From an uncultured Bacteroidales bacterium (GTDB lineage: Bacteria > Bacteroidota > Bacteroidia > Bacteroidales > UBA3663), in NCBI GenBank assembly GCA_905235375.1, contig CAJOLH010000009.1, positions 1 through 58,852 on the forward strand: a stretch of 58,852 bases of DNA, written 5' to 3'. Position 1 is the stretch's first letter. Every line of letters starts with the position of its first letter. The position numbers were made by a program, and so were the translations under genes. Positions 34,341-42,702 of the stretch are shown piece by piece. The notes below the pieces were generated by a model. The model searched no databases, was not told where the DNA came from, and saw only the letters and a program-made list of their open reading frames with translations.

Positions 34341-34490
34341 TTCTAAGGATTCTAACGGATTCTTGGGGATATTAAGGGATTCTAAGGGACTTTAGGGACG
34401 TATGTTTTTCTAACCCCATACTCATAAAAGGCAAATGTAATGTCTCTAAATATCCCTTAAAATCCCCTCATATCCCTTAATATCCCTAAC
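34341..34490. repeat. Palindromic 10-bp-unit element, copy 2
   Basis: Six left units of exactly 10 bp (34341-34400, for example ATTAAGGGAT, TCTTGGGGAT), a 40-bp core, and five right units (34441-34490, TATCCCTTAA type). The right arm covers the stop codon of the converging glycosyltransferase gene (34486-34488). Confidence 0.85.
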
Positions 34491-35559
34491 TAATCTTTAT
34501 GTAAAGCTCATGCAGCTGCTCGGTGAGCGTTTGCGGGTTGAAGTGGCAACGGGCATAGTCTTCCGCCACTTCGGCAAGACGTTGGGCCATGCTGCTGTCG
34601 TCGAGCAGCTCGGTGAGATACTTGTGTATTGATTCGATGTCGGCAGGGTCACAGAGTAGAGCACCTGGACCTGCTGCTTCAGGGAGCGAACTTACATTGC
34701 TGGTCAGAATGGGGCAGCGTTGCAACGCTGCTTCGACCACGGGCAGTCCGAATCCCTCGTAGTGTGACGGATAAGCCATCAGCAGCGCTTTGGAATAGAG
34801 GGCTTGCAGCACCTTGTTGTCGCTGACTTGGGTCTCGATGCGGACATACTGCTCCAGATGATGCTTTGCGATGTAATTCATTACTTCGCGCTTATATTCG
34901 TGTCCGTTGCCGACGACGAGGAGCAACGGACGCTGTTCGGCAGGAATCAACTCAAGGGCTTTGACGAGGCTCAGGAGGTTCTTGCGGCTGTTGATGCTTC
35001 CCACGTTGAGGATGAAGTCGTGAGGGAGTGCAGACGAAAGCATTCCCGACGAGACGGCATCGGCAATGAGTCGGTCGGCCTCGTCGTTGGCGAGCGGTTT
35101 GTAGAACAGTTCCTGGACGGGCTGGTAGATGACCGAGATCTTGACTTCGGGAATGTCGTAGAAACGCATCACATCCTTCTTGGTGCTCTCGGAGATGGCA
35201 AGCACATGGTTGGCGATGTGGCAGCTGCGTCCGTACTTGTAGTCATAGATCTGTCGATCAATCCAATGATACATCTGCGGGTAGGTGCGCCACGCTGTGT
35301 CGTGCAGGGTGACGATGGAGCGCACACCGCTCTTCAGAATGTCGGCAGGCAGTTCGTTGGAGAGCCCATGGAAGAGCTCGCAGCCATCGCGGGCAGCCTT
35401 TCGTCCCATGCGGAATGTGCGCGAGAAGGTCTTCTCGTCATAAAGCAGATAGTCATCGTGGGGATAGAGCGTTTTCAATCCCTTGATGATGGCTCGGCTG
35501 TAGTTGCCAATGCCCGTGTGGTTGTGGTAATAGCGTTTAGCGTCGTAGCCGATTTTCAT
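34486..35559 (-). CDS. Glycosyltransferase, GT4 type
   Basis: 357 residues from the ATG at 35559 (MKIGYDAKRYYH). GT-B fold retaining enzyme: N-terminal nucleotide-fold start with the glycine-rich NHTGIGNYSR, a linker, and the C-terminal donor-binding motif YPSHYEGFGLPVVEA, whose E-x7-E pattern is typical of family 4. It probably builds an envelope glycan; donor and acceptor cannot be read from sequence. Starts 1 bp after the YitT-family gene, so it shares that operon. The 3' end is inside a repeat element. Confidence 0.85.
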   Translation of the reverse strand: MKIGYDAKRYYHNHTGIGNYSRAIIKGLKTLYPHDDYLLYDEKTFSRTFRMGRKAARDGCELFHGLSNELPADILKSGVRSIVTLHDTAWRTYPQMYHWIDRQIYDYKYGRSCHIANHVLAISESTKKDVMRFYDIPEVKISVIYQPVQELFYKPLANDEADRLIADAVSSGMLSSALPHDFILNVGSINSRKNLLSLVKALELIPAEQRPLLLVVGNGHEYKREVMNYIAKHHLEQYVRIETQVSDNKVLQALYSKALLMAYPSHYEGFGLPVVEAALQRCPILTSNVSSLPEAAGPGALLCDPADIESIHKYLTELLDDSSMAQRLAEVAEDYARCHFNPQTLTEQLHELYIKIS

Positions 35560-35560
35560 A

Positions 35561-36451
35561 TTATTTGATTTTATCAAAGCCCTCGCCGAACACGCCCTGG
35601 CAGAAAGTCTGACTGACCATGGCATTGGGGTCGATGGCCTTGATGAGGTTGAAAACGTACTGACTCTCGTATTTTCGACAAAGCACCATCACCACCTCCA
35701 CTTCGTTCTTCGAATACCAGCCCTCGCCATGCAGGATGGTCACGCCGCGATGCAGATTGTTGTTCATGGCATCGGCAATCTGCACATAGCGCTTGGAGAT
35801 GATGAGGAACTGAACGGTTTGGTAGGTTCCCTTGACGACATAGTCAATCATGAACGAAGCGACAAGGACAAAGCAGACACCATAGACGATGAGCTCGGCG
35901 GAATGGAAGAGGAAGTATGAGCAGGAAATGATGCAGATATCGGTGAGCTGGAGAGCTCGACCGAGCGACATACGCGAGAACTTGCTGATGAGTGCTATGA
36001 TGATGTCGGTGCCTCCCGTCGAACCATTGTGGACAAAAGCCAATCCGAGTCCGGTGCCTCCCAGCAGACCTGCTATCAGGACGTGCATGAACTTGTCTTC
36101 GCCCGCAGTGATGATGGGATGGGCTTCAAAGATGGGTTGCATAACACCGATGGTGAGAGAGAGCAATGTTACTCCGACGATGGTGCGGATGGTGAATTCC
36201 CTGCTGATGAAGCGGAAGGCAATGGCCAGCAATATTGCATTGATGACCCACAGCATGACGGCTGGGTTCCACCCCAACGAGTAGTAGAAAAGGGTCGAGA
36301 TGCCGGTGACACCGCCCATCACGATTTTTTCAGGCAATAGAAAGGCACAAAAGCCTACACTGTAGAGGCAGATGCCGATGAAGATGAAGACATAGTCTTT
36401 CGACATCTGCTTCAGCTGGCGTTGACGGATAACTTTAGCGAATCTTTTCAT
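35561..36451 (-). CDS. YitT-family membrane protein (DUF161 + DUF2179)
   Basis: 296 residues: five to six N-terminal membrane helices including the typical GGTGLGLAFVHNGSTGGTDI stretch, then a cytoplasmic C-terminal domain (about 215-296, GVTILHGEGWYSKNEVEVVM) of the DUF2179 type. Transport or signalling has been suggested for relatives, but the function is not established. Middle gene of the Smr / YitT / glycosyltransferase operon. Confidence 0.87.
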   Translation of the reverse strand: MKRFAKVIRQRQLKQMSKDYVFIFIGICLYSVGFCAFLLPEKIVMGGVTGISTLFYYSLGWNPAVMLWVINAILLAIAFRFISREFTIRTIVGVTLLSLTIGVMQPIFEAHPIITAGEDKFMHVLIAGLLGGTGLGLAFVHNGSTGGTDIIIALISKFSRMSLGRALQLTDICIISCSYFLFHSAELIVYGVCFVLVASFMIDYVVKGTYQTVQFLIISKRYVQIADAMNNNLHRGVTILHGEGWYSKNEVEVVMVLCRKYESQYVFNLIKAIDPNAMVSQTFCQGVFGEGFDKIK

Positions 36452-36460
36452 GTTTGGATG

Positions 36461-37162
36461 TTAGTGAATTATGACCATGGTTGCACCGAAGCCATACTGT
36501 TGGAATGATGCATCCTGATAGTCACACTTGGGAAAATGCAGCTTGAGGTCGTCGGTGATGGCCTTGCGCAGGACCCCTTCGCCCTTGCCGTGGATGAAGA
36601 CTATCTTCTGCCCCTTGGCGTGCTTGTAGGAATCCATGGTCTGACGGAAGATGTGGAGCTGGTGGCGCAGCATATCGGCATTGTTCATGCCAGCCGTGCT
36701 ATCGACAAGTTGATTGATGTGCAGATCGACCTCGATGATGCCGTTGCGAAGCACTTCGTAGGGATTGGTCTTGATGGCCTGATGCACACCACCCTTGCCC
36801 TGCTTCTGCTGTTCGGCACTTTGGTACTGTGCCTTGAGCAGTTGGAGCTTGAGATTGTTCATCTCGGCCTCCAGTTCATGGATTTTCTCCTTGAGCCTTC
36901 CGTTTTCCTCCTTGAGCTTGTCAACTTCAGTCATTGCTTCGCGTGCAGCCTTTTGTGCACGGGTCAGCGGAGCCTGATGCACGGGGGCATGACCTGCCTG
37001 ACGGTCATCGTCCTCCTGGCTGACAACGACACACTGCGATGCCAAGGTCGGGACCTCAAACCCGTCTTCGTCTTCCACCATTACAAGGCCATTGTCATTG
37101 AAGCCTTTCACGATTCCGCCTCCTTGGGCATCGAGGAATCTGACTCTATCTCCGATTTTCAT
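36461..37162 (-). CDS. Smr-domain protein with N-terminal DUF2027-like part
   Basis: 233 residues from the ATG at 37162; a longer frame to 37204 would overlap the promoter. The N-terminal part (MKIGDRVRFLDAQGGGIVKG...) looks like a small beta-barrel, followed by a coiled coil (about 80-125) and a C-terminal Smr domain (about 150-233) with the DLHI and HGKGEGVLR motifs. Smr domains of MutS2 and relatives act as nucleases or bind nucleic acids; this protein lacks the MutS core. First gene of its operon. Confidence 0.85.
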   Translation of the reverse strand: MKIGDRVRFLDAQGGGIVKGFNDNGLVMVEDEDGFEVPTLASQCVVVSQEDDDRQAGHAPVHQAPLTRAQKAAREAMTEVDKLKEENGRLKEKIHELEAEMNNLKLQLLKAQYQSAEQQKQGKGGVHQAIKTNPYEVLRNGIIEVDLHINQLVDSTAGMNNADMLRHQLHIFRQTMDSYKHAKGQKIVFIHGKGEGVLRKAITDDLKLHFPKCDYQDASFQQYGFGATMVIIH

Positions 37163-37181
37163 TTTCGTTTGTATTTGGGCA

Positions 37182-37213
37182 CAAAGATAGGGGTTTTTGC
37201 ACAATTTGCCAAA
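37182..37213 (-). promoter_or_regulatory. Promoter of the Smr/YitT/glycosyltransferase operon
   Basis: TATCTTTG at 37182-37189 and TTTG at 37210-37213 on the minus strand, exactly 20 bp apart. Confidence 0.8.
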
Positions 37214-37217
37214 TAAA

Positions 37218-37249
37218 TTTGGGAAATAATTATTTTCGCTCTATCTTTG
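37218..37249 (+). promoter_or_regulatory. Promoter of queA
   Basis: TTTG at 37218-37221 and TATCTTTG at 37242-37249, 20 bp apart. The two divergent promoters are back to back, with 4 bp between their upstream boxes. Confidence 0.8.
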
Positions 37250-37291
37250 CAGTCGAAAATTCAGTTGAATGTTACACATTTTTATTATATA

Positions 37292-38572
37292 ATGACTAAT
37301 CCACGTAATATAGAGATCAAGAATTACGATTATAGCCTCCCCGACGAGCGTATTGCCAAATATCCGCTGGAACAGCGCGACCGGAGCAAACTGCTGGTGT
37401 GGAATGGCGCGATTGAAGAGTATCACTTTAGCGACCTGCCCTCCCAGATACCTGCCGGCTCGATGATTGTGTTCAACAATACGAAGGTGATTCAGGCTCG
37501 CCTGCATTTTCGCAAGCCGACGGGAGGCATTGTCGAGGTGTTCTGTTTGGAGCCGGAGGCACCGAAGGACTATCAGCAGAACTTTGCCAGCGAGGCTGAA
37601 TGTACCTGGACCTGTCTTGTGGGCAACAGCAAGAAGTGGAAGGAGGGTCCGCTCTCGTTGAGCGTCACCATGCCCGATGGACAATCGGTCACCTTGCACT
37701 GCGAACGCGCAGGCAGTCTTGGACCAAGCCAGCTGATCCACTTCTTTTGGAAACAATCCGATGGCGGGACACCTGTCAGTTTTGCGCAACTGCTTGATGC
37801 AATGGGCGAACTGCCAATCCCTCCCTACCTTAATCGTGCAACCGAAGAGAAGGACAAGGAGACCTATCAGACGGTCTATTCGCGTATCAAGGGCAGTGTG
37901 GCAGCACCGACAGCCGGTTTGCACTACACACAGGAGGTGCTCGATGCGCTCCAGCAGAACAACATCCGTATGGAATACCTGACACTCCATGTAGGGGCTG
38001 GAACCTTCAAGCCCGTCAAGAGCGAGACGATAGAGGGGCATGATATGCACACCGAATTCATTTCGGTGCCGCTGTCGGTCATCGAGGATATCTACGCTTT
38101 CGTACGTCAGCGTCCGGAGGGCGCACGGTTTGTTGCCACTGGAACAACAAGCGTTCGTACATTGGAGAGTCTGTATTACATCGGCGAGAAGCTCGCCAGG
38201 ATAAAGAACTTCGATAACGTCCATCCAGAGGATCTCGTGGTGCATCAGTGGGAGCCTTACGACGAAGTGCACACGATGAGCATAGAGACGGCATTGGGGA
38301 CAATCGTCGATTACCTGCAGCAGACACAGCAGGACAATCTGGTGACGGCTACTCAGATCCTGATTGCCCCGGGTTTCCAGTTCCGGCTTGTCGAGGCAAT
38401 GGTGACCAATTTCCACATGCCGCAAAGCACGCTGCTCCTCCTCGTCAGTGCATTTGTCGATGGCGACAGCCTCGTGGGAGAGCATTGGCATAGTATCTAT
38501 CGCTACGCGCTTGGACACGGCTTCCGATTCCTCAGTTACGGCGATTCCAGCTTGCTTTTCAGGCAGTCGTGA
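37292..38572 (+). CDS. queA: S-adenosylmethionine:tRNA ribosyltransferase-isomerase
   Basis: Makes epoxyqueuosine in the wobble position of tRNAs with GUN anticodons. 426 residues from the ATG at 37292; the earlier in-frame start at 37247 lies inside the promoter and is rejected. Family blocks are clear: YDYSLPDERIAKYPLEQRDRSKLL, VFNNTKVIQARL, AAPTAGLHYT and LHVGAGTFKPV. Longer than E. coli QueA (356 residues), as is common in Bacteroidetes. Confidence 0.95.
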   Translation: MTNPRNIEIKNYDYSLPDERIAKYPLEQRDRSKLLVWNGAIEEYHFSDLPSQIPAGSMIVFNNTKVIQARLHFRKPTGGIVEVFCLEPEAPKDYQQNFASEAECTWTCLVGNSKKWKEGPLSLSVTMPDGQSVTLHCERAGSLGPSQLIHFFWKQSDGGTPVSFAQLLDAMGELPIPPYLNRATEEKDKETYQTVYSRIKGSVAAPTAGLHYTQEVLDALQQNNIRMEYLTLHVGAGTFKPVKSETIEGHDMHTEFISVPLSVIEDIYAFVRQRPEGARFVATGTTSVRTLESLYYIGEKLARIKNFDNVHPEDLVVHQWEPYDEVHTMSIETALGTIVDYLQQTQQDNLVTATQILIAPGFQFRLVEAMVTNFHMPQSTLLLLVSAFVDGDSLVGEHWHSIYRYALGHGFRFLSYGDSSLLFRQS

Positions 38573-38655
38573 CGCATATTGAATTGTTAAATAGCAAAGT
38601 CTATTTGGCAAACAATAGACCTTTATCACTTTTTTGCTAAGTTATTGCACAGAAA

Positions 38656-38688
38656 TTGCATATCATTACGCAAAAATCATTATCTTTG
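38656..38688 (+). promoter_or_regulatory. Promoter of gap
   Basis: TATCTTTG at 38681-38688, with TTG at 38656-38658, about 22 bp upstream. Start codon 68 bp downstream. Confidence 0.65.
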
Positions 38689-38756
38689 CGATGTCGATTA
38701 TGACACGTGTTCCATCAATCATTATTCACAAACCTTTAAAAATTTAAGATAAAAAG

Positions 38757-39824
38757 ATGACAAATGTAGCTATCAACGGTTTCGGTCGTATCGGTCGTCT
38801 CGCTTTCCGTCAGATGTTTGAAGCAGAGGGTTATGAAGTAGTTGCTATCAACGACCTCACCAGCCCCAAGATGCTTGCACACCTCCTCAAGTATGATACT
38901 GCTCAGGGCGGTTTCGCCGGCAAGTATGGCGAGGGCAAGCACACTGTTTCCTATAAGGATGCTGTTTTGGCAGAGGACGGCAAGACCGTTGTTACTCCTG
39001 GTTCAATCACTGTTGACGGCAAGGAGATCACCATCTATGCCAAGCCAAATGCTGCTGAGCTTCCTTGGGGCGAACTCAATGTAGATGTAGTGCTCGAGTG
39101 CACAGGTTTCTATACATCTAAGGAGAAGGCTTCTGCTCACATCAAGGCTGGTGCAAAGAAGGTCGTTATCTCAGCTCCTGCAGGCAAGGACCTCCCAACC
39201 ATCGTTTACAACACCAACCACAAGACCCTGAAGCCAGAGGATACTGTTATCTCTGCTGCTTCCTGCACCACCAACTGCCTCGCTCCTATGGCAGCTGCGC
39301 TGAACAACTATGCTCCTATCGTTTCTGGTATCATGTCAACCATCCACGCTTACACAGGCGACCAGATGATTCTTGATGGCCCACAGCGTAAGGGTGACCT
39401 CCGTCGTTCACGTGCTGGTGCTCAGAACATCGTTCCTAACTCTACTGGCGCTGCCAAGGCTATCGGTCTCGTTATCCCTGAGCTCAACGGCAAGCTCATC
39501 GGTTCTGCTCAGCGTGTTCCAACTCCAACTGGCTCTACCACCATTCTCGTAGCTGTCGTTAAGGGTAAGGACATTACCGTAGAGGGTATCAATGCTGCTA
39601 TGAAGGCTGCTGCCAACGAGAGCTTCGGCTACAACGAGGATCAGATCGTTTCGTCCGACATCATCGGCATGAAGTTCGGTTCTCTCTTCGACGCTACCCA
39701 GACCATGGTTAGCAAGATTGATGATGAGACCTTCCAGGTACAGGTTGTTTCCTGGTATGACAATGAGAACTCCTACACTTCTCAGATGGTTCGCACCATC
39801 AAGTACCTCGCCGAGCTCAAATAA
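38757..39824 (+). CDS. gap: Glyceraldehyde-3-phosphate dehydrogenase
   Basis: Glycolytic enzyme, NAD-dependent. 355 residues. NAD-binding [11 protein letters not shown] at 8-18 with D33 as NAD-specificity residue, catalytic C170 in [12 protein letters not shown] and H197. Codon choice differs from its neighbours (many GCT and GTT codons), as expected for a very highly expressed gene. Own promoter and strong terminator; monocistronic. Confidence 0.97.
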   Translation: MTNVAINGFGRIGRLAFRQMFEAEGYEVVAINDLTSPKMLAHLLKYDTAQGGFAGKYGEGKHTVSYKDAVLAEDGKTVVTPGSITVDGKEITIYAKPNAAELPWGELNVDVVLECTGFYTSKEKASAHIKAGAKKVVISAPAGKDLPTIVYNTNHKTLKPEDTVISAASCTTNCLAPMAAALNNYAPIVSGIMSTIHAYTGDQMILDGPQRKGDLRRSRAGAQNIVPNSTGAAKAIGLVIPELNGKLIGSAQRVPTPTGSTTILVAVVKGKDITVEGINAAMKAAANESFGYNEDQIVSSDIIGMKFGSLFDATQTMVSKIDDETFQVQVVSWYDNENSYTSQMVRTIKYLAELK

Positions 39825-39852
39825 TCTCAGGAAGATAATTTAAACAATAATT

Positions 39853-39886
39853 GACCGCCATTCCAAAAGAAGTGGCGGTCTTTTTT
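39853..39886 (+). terminator. Terminator of gap
   Basis: GACCGCCA (39853-39860) pairs with TGGCGGTC (39873-39880) and is followed by six T. The T run merges with the next repeat element. Confidence 0.9.
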
Positions 39887-40010
39887 AGGGATATTAAGGG
39901 ATTCTTGGGGATATTAAGGGATATTTGGGGACGTTACCTTCGCCTGTAGAGAATGGGGCCAAGAAACATACGTCCCTTAGAATCCCTTAATATCCTTTAA
40001 TGTCCCTTAG
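39886..40010. repeat. Palindromic 10-bp-unit element, copy 3
   Basis: Left units with AAGGG or TGGGG at 10-bp spacing (39886-39930), a 40-bp core, and right units with TCCCTTA (39971-40010). The right arm stops 4 bp before the stop codon of the converging agmatine deiminase gene. The core is in the opposite orientation to copies 1 and 2. Confidence 0.85.
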
Positions 40011-40014
40011 ACTT

Positions 40015-41118
40015 TCACTTTGGATATTGCATCGTCACACAGTGCAACGAGCCGTGCTGGCGAATAAGGACGCGGCAATCGATGCCGATGATCTCGCGGT
40101 CGGGGAAGGCATCGTGAAGCACCTCAGCAGCACGCTGGTCATTGGCCGGCTGATTGTAGGTAGGATAGAGCACGGCACCATTGATGACGAGGAAGTTGGC
40201 GTAGGTGGCAGGCAGGCGCTGGTCGCCTTCACTGGCTACTGCATCTGGGAAGTCCGATTCGAGGATGGGAGCGGGGAGAGGGAGTGCCATCATGCGGAAG
40301 GGTTTGCCTTCGAGGGTGCAGAAGCCCTTGAGTTGCTCTTCCATCTGCTTTAGGGCATCGTAATGGATATCATCGGGGTCATCGCACTTCACATAGACGA
40401 TCGTGTCATCGGGGCAGAATCGGGCCAACGTGTCGATATGGGAGTCGGTGTCGTCGCCTACCAGAAAGCCATCGTCGAGCCAAAGGACACGCTGCGCTCC
40501 GAAATCGTCGTTGAACCAACGTTTGAACGAGGACTTCCCTTCGAAGATGTTTCGGTTGGCAGAGAGCAGACATTCGGTGGTGGTGAGAATTGTTCCTTTG
40601 CCATCGCTTTCAATCGAGCCCCCTTCAAGGATCTTGTCACGATTGTCCTGATACGTCGCATCCCAAATGTCGAGGATATCGTTGTCGGCGAAAGTTTCGT
40701 CGTCGTAAATGGTGCGGTTGATCTGATTGTCGAGGTTGGCTGCAAACTTCATGCCCCAACCGTTGAAGGTGAAGTCATGAAGAATGATGTTGCCACCCCC
40801 TTCCACATAATCGTCGGTCGTGCTGCCTATGCTGTCGGGTTCACGCGTACAGATGAAGGCATGGTCGCGTGCCCAGGTGTCGTTGGTAGGACATTCTTGT
40901 ATAACTACCTGACTCATATCCACACCTCCTTGGCGAAGCTGGTCTTCCACTTCTTCGGGCGTGGGAGTGACCACAAGCAATGGCTCGTGCCGGGTGATGG
41001 CACGGGCGATGTTCAGGAAACATTCTTGGGCGGCATCCAGATATGGAGCCCAGTCGGTGTCGGCGTGAGGCCAAGTCAGTTGTACGAACCTTTGCGGTTC
41101 CCATTCTGCAGGTAGCAT
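40015..41118 (-). CDS. Agmatine deiminase / peptidylarginine-deiminase family protein
   Basis: 367 residues. The family hydrolyses agmatine to N-carbamoylputrescine for polyamine synthesis; related Porphyromonas enzymes act on peptidyl arginine. Visible are the opening MLPAEWEPQRFVQLTWPHADTDW, the TWARDH block, DSHIDTLARF and the catalytic cysteine (C360) in GSLHCVTMQ. No signal peptide is present, which favours cytoplasmic agmatine deiminase over a secreted peptidyl enzyme. The partner amidohydrolase gene is not in the window. Confidence 0.88.
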   Translation of the reverse strand: MLPAEWEPQRFVQLTWPHADTDWAPYLDAAQECFLNIARAITRHEPLLVVTPTPEEVEDQLRQGGVDMSQVVIQECPTNDTWARDHAFICTREPDSIGSTTDDYVEGGGNIILHDFTFNGWGMKFAANLDNQINRTIYDDETFADNDILDIWDATYQDNRDKILEGGSIESDGKGTILTTTECLLSANRNIFEGKSSFKRWFNDDFGAQRVLWLDDGFLVGDDTDSHIDTLARFCPDDTIVYVKCDDPDDIHYDALKQMEEQLKGFCTLEGKPFRMMALPLPAPILESDFPDAVASEGDQRLPATYANFLVINGAVLYPTYNQPANDQRAAEVLHDAFPDREIIGIDCRVLIRQHGSLHCVTMQYPK

Positions 41119-41156
41119 AAGATGTATGTGGGGTTAAGAGGGGTGACTATTAAATC

Positions 41157-41924
41157 TTATCCTTTGGTCTTTTTGAAGAAGCGACGCAGCTTGTCGCTCA
41201 ATGTTTCGCGGTGAACAGCGAGGTGTGGGAGTTCGGTGCCTTTGGGCAGCTTTTTGCGCAGCGCGGAATAGACTTCGCCATAATGAACCAGCGCGTAGTC
41301 GCCCAGCAGCGTTTCCATTCTCTTCAGTGAGTCCTTGTCGCGTGTCTGAAGCATGATGAGTGTGCTGACAGGACACGGGCAGATATTTACCTCTTCGGCT
41401 TCGGCAGGCACAGGCGGACGATTGCTGTTGTCGCTGACCGTCACAAAATAGGAGGTCTCGGAGTCTTGTGCAACAATAAGAGCATTATAGTCGATGAACC
41501 ATGGATCGGTGAGCTGCGCTGACAGTCGGGTGCTGTCCATCTTCCAGAAGCGTATCTGGCATCCATGATGAGCGAGCTGTTCCACCTTCATCACGTCGAA
41601 GTCGCCCCAAGGCTGCATCTTGACGATGTCCTGTTCGAGGCTCTGCATGTGTTCCTTGATGCCCTGCACCGAATGTATCATGGATTCCCAATGGTTCAGG
41701 ATGCGAAGGAGGGCCTCTTCAGAAGGACTCTCTTCAATCTTCGGCTGGTCATCTTCGTCGAGCAGCGCACCCATTTCGTTGAGCACATGAAGCATTCGCT
41801 GGGTATCGGCCTCTTCTTCATCGTTTTCGGAGAAGGATGTCGTTTCGGTGGAAGGCTTTGGCAACTCGCCTCGTTCGATGGTTTCGCTGTAGAGACGCTC
41901 GATGAGTTCGTTTAGTTCTGTCAT
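41157..41924 (-). CDS. Protein resembling the soluble part of V-ATPase subunit I, no membrane domain
   Basis: 255 residues, soluble. An acidic N-terminus (residues about 25-65), a helical middle segment, and a phrase PWGDFDVMKVEQLAHHGCQIRFWKM that recalls the cytoplasmic region of Bacteroidetes V-type ATPase subunit I. The C-terminus is basic (SDKLRRFFKKTKG). There are no membrane helices and no other V-ATPase genes here, so it is not a subunit I in the usual sense. Function unknown. Good promoter upstream at 41944-41977. Confidence 0.55.
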   Translation of the reverse strand: MTELNELIERLYSETIERGELPKPSTETTSFSENDEEEADTQRMLHVLNEMGALLDEDDQPKIEESPSEEALLRILNHWESMIHSVQGIKEHMQSLEQDIVKMQPWGDFDVMKVEQLAHHGCQIRFWKMDSTRLSAQLTDPWFIDYNALIVAQDSETSYFVTVSDNSNRPPVPAEAEEVNICPCPVSTLIMLQTRDKDSLKRMETLLGDYALVHYGEVYSALRKKLPKGTELPHLAVHRETLSDKLRRFFKKTKG

Positions 41925-41943
41925 TTAAGTTTGTTTATTGGTG

Positions 41944-41977
41944 CAAAGATAACGAAAACTTCGACAAAATAAGCAAA
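41944..41977 (-). promoter_or_regulatory. Promoter of the 41157-41924 gene
   Basis: TATCTTTG at 41944-41951 and TTTG at 41974-41977 on the minus strand, 22 bp apart. The predicted leader is only about 15 nt. Confidence 0.6.
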
Positions 41978-42022
41978 TCGAAGGCTTTTTTTCGATAAAT
42001 AAGCAGTTTTTTTGTGCAAAAC

Positions 42023-42053
42023 TTTACATTCTCATCGAAAAAGCGTAAATTTG
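42023..42053 (+). promoter_or_regulatory. Promoter of the FtsB/DivIC gene
   Basis: TAAATTTG at 42046-42053, with TTTA at 42023-42026, 19 bp upstream. Confidence 0.55.
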
Positions 42054-42073
42054 CAGCATAAAATATTGGAATA

Positions 42074-42370
42074 ATGAATAAGATCAAGACCACAGGTCGT
42101 TTCATATTGCGTCATTGGTTCGGTGTCCTTTGCTTCACTTTCGTCTTGTATATGTGTTTCGGAGGAGAGTATAGCTTGAAGAATATCATCGCCCTACATT
42201 CTCAGGAGGCAGCATTGCGCAAAGAGATTGAGGAGTATCGCGACTCGATCAGCAACTTCGAGCGTCGCATCGACGAAGTGAGTGTTGATAGCGAGCAGCT
42301 CGAACGCCATGCCCGCGAGCGGATGCACATGCACCGCGAGAACGAGGACCTGTATATTATTGAAAACTGA
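42074..42370 (+). CDS. FtsB/DivIC-family cell-division protein
   Basis: 98 residues: a single membrane helix (about 14-33) followed by a coiled coil (LHSQEAALRKEIEEYRDSISNFERRID) and the conserved end LERHARERMHMHRENEDLYII. In known bacteria these proteins link early and late divisome components. The stop overlaps the next gene's start by one base (TGATG), so translation is coupled. Confidence 0.9.
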   Translation: MNKIKTTGRFILRHWFGVLCFTFVLYMCFGGEYSLKNIIALHSQEAALRKEIEEYRDSISNFERRIDEVSVDSEQLERHARERMHMHRENEDLYIIEN

Positions 42371-42690
42371 TGAAAATCTTAGAACGAATCGCATATCTCC
42401 TGATACTCGCCGCTGCCATCGTCTGGACATTCTCGCGAACGATTGCTCCTTGGCTGATGGCCGTCGGTGCGCTTGGTGTCTTGGCCACTCACTTGCGTGA
42501 ACGCTACGATGGCAAGAACTTGCGCCGTCGTCGCATCGTGCGTATGCGCTGGCTGCTTGGCTTGTTCTATTGTGTCACCGCCTATTTCATGTTCAAGGGT
42601 GGGATGGAATGGCTGCCTTTCCTCTGCATAGCCGTAGTCATCGAACTCTATACGCTCTTTGTCATTTCGAGGACTGAAACCGACGATTGA
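42370..42690 (+). CDS. Small integral membrane protein, unknown function
   Basis: 106 residues with three to four hydrophobic segments (about 8-24, 26-42, 60-76, 80-98) and a basic loop RYDGKNLRRRRIVRMRW. Overlaps the FtsB-type gene by one base and precedes the Wzi-like gene by 12 bp. I do not recognise a named family, but coupling to an FtsB-type gene hints at an envelope role. Confidence 0.75.
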   Translation: MKILERIAYLLILAAAIVWTFSRTIAPWLMAVGALGVLATHLRERYDGKNLRRRRIVRMRWLLGLFYCVTAYFMFKGGMEWLPFLCIAVVIELYTLFVISRTETDD

Positions 42691-42702
42691 ATACCCTCTC
42701 TC

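Noticed and set aside
37241..38629. 462-residue minus-strand ORF
   Set aside because: It is the antisense of queA and extends across the queA promoter.
41129..41156. Further nonamer-like tract (GGGGTTAAGAGGGG)
   Set aside because: Too short to show a period; likely chance.
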